Assembly: GCF_013409345.1 (NCBI RefSeq)
Contig: NZ_JACCBB010000001.1
Coordinates: forward strand, 744,001 to 808,000
From: Kineococcus aurantiacus
GTDB taxonomy: Bacteria; Actinomycetota; Actinomycetes; Actinomycetales; Kineococcaceae
Reading direction: 5' to 3'
Length of the DNA: 64,000 bases
The translations under genes and the position numbers were made by a program. This document shows, piece by piece, positions 62,445 to 64,000 of this stretch. The first letter of the stretch is position 1, and every line of letters begins with the position of its first letter. The notes under the pieces are model-generated. The model did not search any database, was not told the origin of the DNA, and saw nothing but the letters and a program-made list of their open reading frames with translations.

Positions 62445-62583
62445 AGTGCTCGATCAGGGAAGTGCTCGATCAGGAGAGTGCTTGATCACGACAGTGCTTG
62501 ATCACCGCCGGGGGGGTGGGGCGCACCACCACCTCGCCGTGATCAAGCACTTCGGTGATCAAGCACTTCGGTGATCAAGCACT
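62445..62583. repeat. Inverted array of a 16-bp-periodic repeat (4 forward, 3 reverse units)
   Basis: Forward AGTGCTYGATCA at 62445, 62461, 62477 and 62493 (exactly 16 bp apart; the first two have C, the last two T). Reverse TGATCAAGCACT at 62540, 62556 and 62572 (also exactly 16 bp apart). Central spacer 62505-62539. The two halves can fold into one long stem. It fills the gap between convergent genes. The core recurs in the ppc/uppS hairpin. Confidence 0.9.
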
Positions 62584-62609
62584 TTGTGGTCGGGCGCAGC
62601 GGGAGCGGG

Positions 62610-63353
62610 TCAGCGCTGGTCGCGGGGGCAGACGTAGGCGGTGCGGCCGGCGACGGTGCGGGTCTGCACCGTCGTCCCGCAGCGGCGGCACGTGTCGCGC
62701 TTGTACACCCAGCGCTCGTCGGGGGCGGTGGGGTCGGACACGACCTGCCCGGCGTCGACGCCCAGGCGCAGGAGCTCCACCGCCAGGTCCCACAGCAACC
62801 CGGCCTCCTCCTCGCCGACGCGGCGGGCCGGGTCGAGGCCGGCCAGGAACAGCAGCTCGGCGCGCCAGGCGTTGCCGATGCCCGCCCACACCGACTGGTC
62901 CAGCAGCGCGGCGCCCACCGCGGTCCCGGCGGCCGCCAGCCGCCGGGCGGCGTCCTCGCGGCCGGCCTCCCCCACCCGCAGCGGGTCCGGCCCCAGGGAG
63001 GCCAGCAGTGCGTCGCGGGCCTGCGGCACCAGCGCCTCGCACCGGCTGGGGGCGATGAGGGAGAACGCCTCCCGCTCCCCCGCCAGCCGCATCCGCGTCC
63101 CGCCGCGCGGGGGCAGCGCCAGGTCGGCGGTGCGCAGGTAGATCCCCTTCAGGCCCAGGTGGACGTGCACGTCGGGGGCCTCGTCGAAGGAGTACAGCAG
63201 GTGCTTGCCGTACGCCTGGACGTCGTCGAGGCGGTGGCCGTCGAACGGTGCCGCGTCGAACCTGCCCTGCGGGCTGGACACCGCCAGGACCTGACCGGCC
63301 AGCGCCTCGCGCTGGTCGCGGGCGTGGCGGTGCAGGCTGTGCGCCTCGGGCAC
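62610..63353 (-). CDS. Fpg/Nei-family DNA glycosylase
   Basis: 247 aa from GTG 63353. N-terminal catalytic P2-E3 (MPEAHSLHR; the usual Gly4 is Ala), Lys in QAYGKHLLYSF (K50), H2TH motif with AALLDQSVWAGIGNAWRAELLFLAG, and a C-terminal zinc finger C222-x2-C225-x16-C242-x2-D245: the fourth Cys is Asp. Closest to the actinobacterial Nei2 branch; removes oxidised pyrimidines and cuts the strand. It follows the ngg stop by 8 bases and is probably cotranscribed with it. Confidence 0.9.
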   Translation of the reverse strand: MPEAHSLHRHARDQREALAGQVLAVSSPQGRFDAAPFDGHRLDDVQAYGKHLLYSFDEAPDVHVHLGLKGIYLRTADLALPPRGGTRMRLAGEREAFSLIAPSRCEALVPQARDALLASLGPDPLRVGEAGREDAARRLAAAGTAVGAALLDQSVWAGIGNAWRAELLFLAGLDPARRVGEEEAGLLWDLAVELLRLGVDAGQVVSDPTAPDERWVYKRDTCRRCGTTVQTRTVAGRTAYVCPRDQR

Positions 63354-63361
63354 GACGGTCC

Positions 63362-64000
63362 CTAGTCCTGGGACCGGGTCTCGGGGAACAGCAGGTCCAG
63401 GAACCGCTGGGCCGTCGGCCGCGGCGAGTGGTTGGCCAGCCCGGGCCGCTCGTTGGCCTCGATGACCACGTGCTCGGGGCCGGACACGTCGGGGACGAGG
63501 AAGTCCAGGCCCGTCACGGGGATCCCGATGGCGCGGCTGGCGGCCACGGCCGCGTCGACGAGGTCGGGGTGCAGGTCGTCGGTGACGTCGTCGATCGTGC
63601 CGCCCGTGTGCAGGTTCGCGGTGCGCCGCACCTCCAGGCGCTGCCCGCGGGGCAGGACGTCGTCGAGGCTGAAACCGGCGTCGGCGACGACGTGCTCGGT
63701 GGTGGCGTCCAGCGGGATGCTGGACTCCCCGCCCGTCGCGGCCTCCCGGCGGCGGCTGTGCCGGGTGATGAGGGTGCGGACGTCGTCGGTGCCGGTGCCG
63801 ATCACGGCGGCCGGCCGGCGGACCGCGGCCGCGACGACCTCGTGGTCGATGACCACGACGCGCAGGTCCTGCCCGGCGACGAGTTCCTCGACGAGGACGT
63901 CGGGGCAGTGCGCGGCGGCCTCGGCGACCGCGGCCCGCAGCTCCTGCCCGCCCCGGACGCCGACCGTGATGCCCTTGCCCTGCTCCCCCCGCGCGGGTTT
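63362..64000 (-). CDS. ngg: N-acetylglutaminylglutamine synthetase (Ngg), C-terminal ATP-grasp part, cut by window edge
   Basis: The last 212 codons of a minus-strand gene running off the right edge. They are an ATP-grasp domain: KPARGEQGKGITVGV, VLVEELVAGQDLRVVVIDHE, AAAVRRPAAVIGTG, RTANLHTGGTIDDVTDDLHP, GLDFLV and the end IEANERPGLANHSPRPTAQR. This order is that of cyanophycin-synthetase-like Ngg, in which a GNAT domain (outside the window) precedes the ATP-grasp. It builds the osmoprotectant NAGGN together with AsnO; the M42 gene at 60264 is the third usual member. Confidence is limited because only the tail is visible. Confidence 0.72.
   Translation of the reverse strand, partial: KPARGEQGKGITVGVRGGQELRAAVAEAAAHCPDVLVEELVAGQDLRVVVIDHEVVAAAVRRPAAVIGTGTDDVRTLITRHSRRREAATGGESSIPLDATTEHVVADAGFSLDDVLPRGQRLEVRRTANLHTGGTIDDVTDDLHPDLVDAAVAASRAIGIPVTGLDFLVPDVSGPEHVVIEANERPGLANHSPRPTAQRFLDLLFPETRSQD

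Noticed and set aside
62445-62583. CRISPR array reading of the 16-bp repeats
   Set aside because: Unit plus gap is only 16 bp, gaps are 4 bp and non-unique, half the units are inverted, and no cas genes are near.

Overview
The window is a compact, roughly three-quarters-GC bacterial chromosome segment with GTG starts on more than half of its genes, strong C/G bias at third codon positions, and almost no spare intergenic sequence. The gene order (phoH-ybeY-CBS-era, leuA, recO, uppS, zur, glyS, dusB-dgt, dnaG, plus leuCD with an IclR/NdgR regulator) is the classic actinobacterial order. An NdgR-type leucine regulator, a HupS-like HU protein with an Ala/Lys tail, and an XRE-MurA fusion all point to Actinobacteria; a Kineococcus-like member of the Kineosporiales is my inference, not a database result. 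No rRNA, prophage, IS element or CRISPR array was seen.

Layout. 1-3.4 kb: 3' end of a cystathionine gamma-synthase/lyase, an HTH-MurA fusion behind a perfect palindrome, and a HU protein. 3.4-11.2 kb: leucine genes leuC-leuD with divergent ndgR, tRNA-Glu, tRNA-Gln, gltX, a fumarylacetoacetase-family enzyme, ilvE, leuB. 11.4-16.2 kb: a NarL-type two-component system, a thioredoxin-like protein, a small unknown ORF, a CAT tRNA, a tightly overlapping methyltransferase/CDGSH/haem-oxygenase-like operon, tRNA-Asn. 16.3-28.5 kb: dnaG, an O-acetylhomoserine sulfhydrylase with a CoA-binding protein, usp-dusB-dgt facing a LacI regulator, benE, glyS, zur and a Zur-linked CobW-like protein. 28.7-38 kb: second HU, ppc, uppS, a histidine phosphatase, recO, a TPR-GGDEF protein, leuA with a leucine-rich leader peptide. 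38.1-43 kb: sugar-acid catabolism (two enolase-superfamily dehydratases and 5-dehydro-4-deoxyglucarate dehydratase) with an adenine/adenosine deaminase between them. 43-46.6 kb: a Tam-like methyltransferase, a LysR regulator and two aldo/keto reductases. 46.7-53.4 kb: the phoH-ybeY-CBS-era-phosphodiesterase-MBL operon. 53.5-60.2 kb: a Gfo/Idh protein, a class IV aminotransferase, PhoD behind a PHO-box-like array, dhaKLM, DUF899. 60.2-64 kb: an M42 peptidase of the NAGGN osmolyte family, an unknown coiled-coil protein, a 16-bp repeat array, a Nei/Fpg glycosylase, and the C-terminal part of the NAGGN synthetase Ngg running off the right edge.

How the parts work together. Four leucine loci (leuCD, ilvE, leuB, leuA) are scattered but carry two separate controls: an NdgR-type palindrome at leuCD and a leader-peptide attenuator at leuA. 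Zinc homeostasis is represented by zur and a neighbouring CobW-like gene preceded by a Zur-box-like palindrome. Glucarate/galactarate breakdown is preceded twice by the same 17-bp operator-like element. Many genes show an NANNNT hexamer exactly 6 nt before the start codon, implying widespread leaderless transcription.

The most unusual signals are non-coding: a 16-bp-periodic inverted array (four forward, three reverse units) whose 11-bp core recurs in the ppc/uppS hairpin, a 34-bp-stem hairpin before the sugar-acid genes, and several perfect palindromes placed beside their likely regulators.
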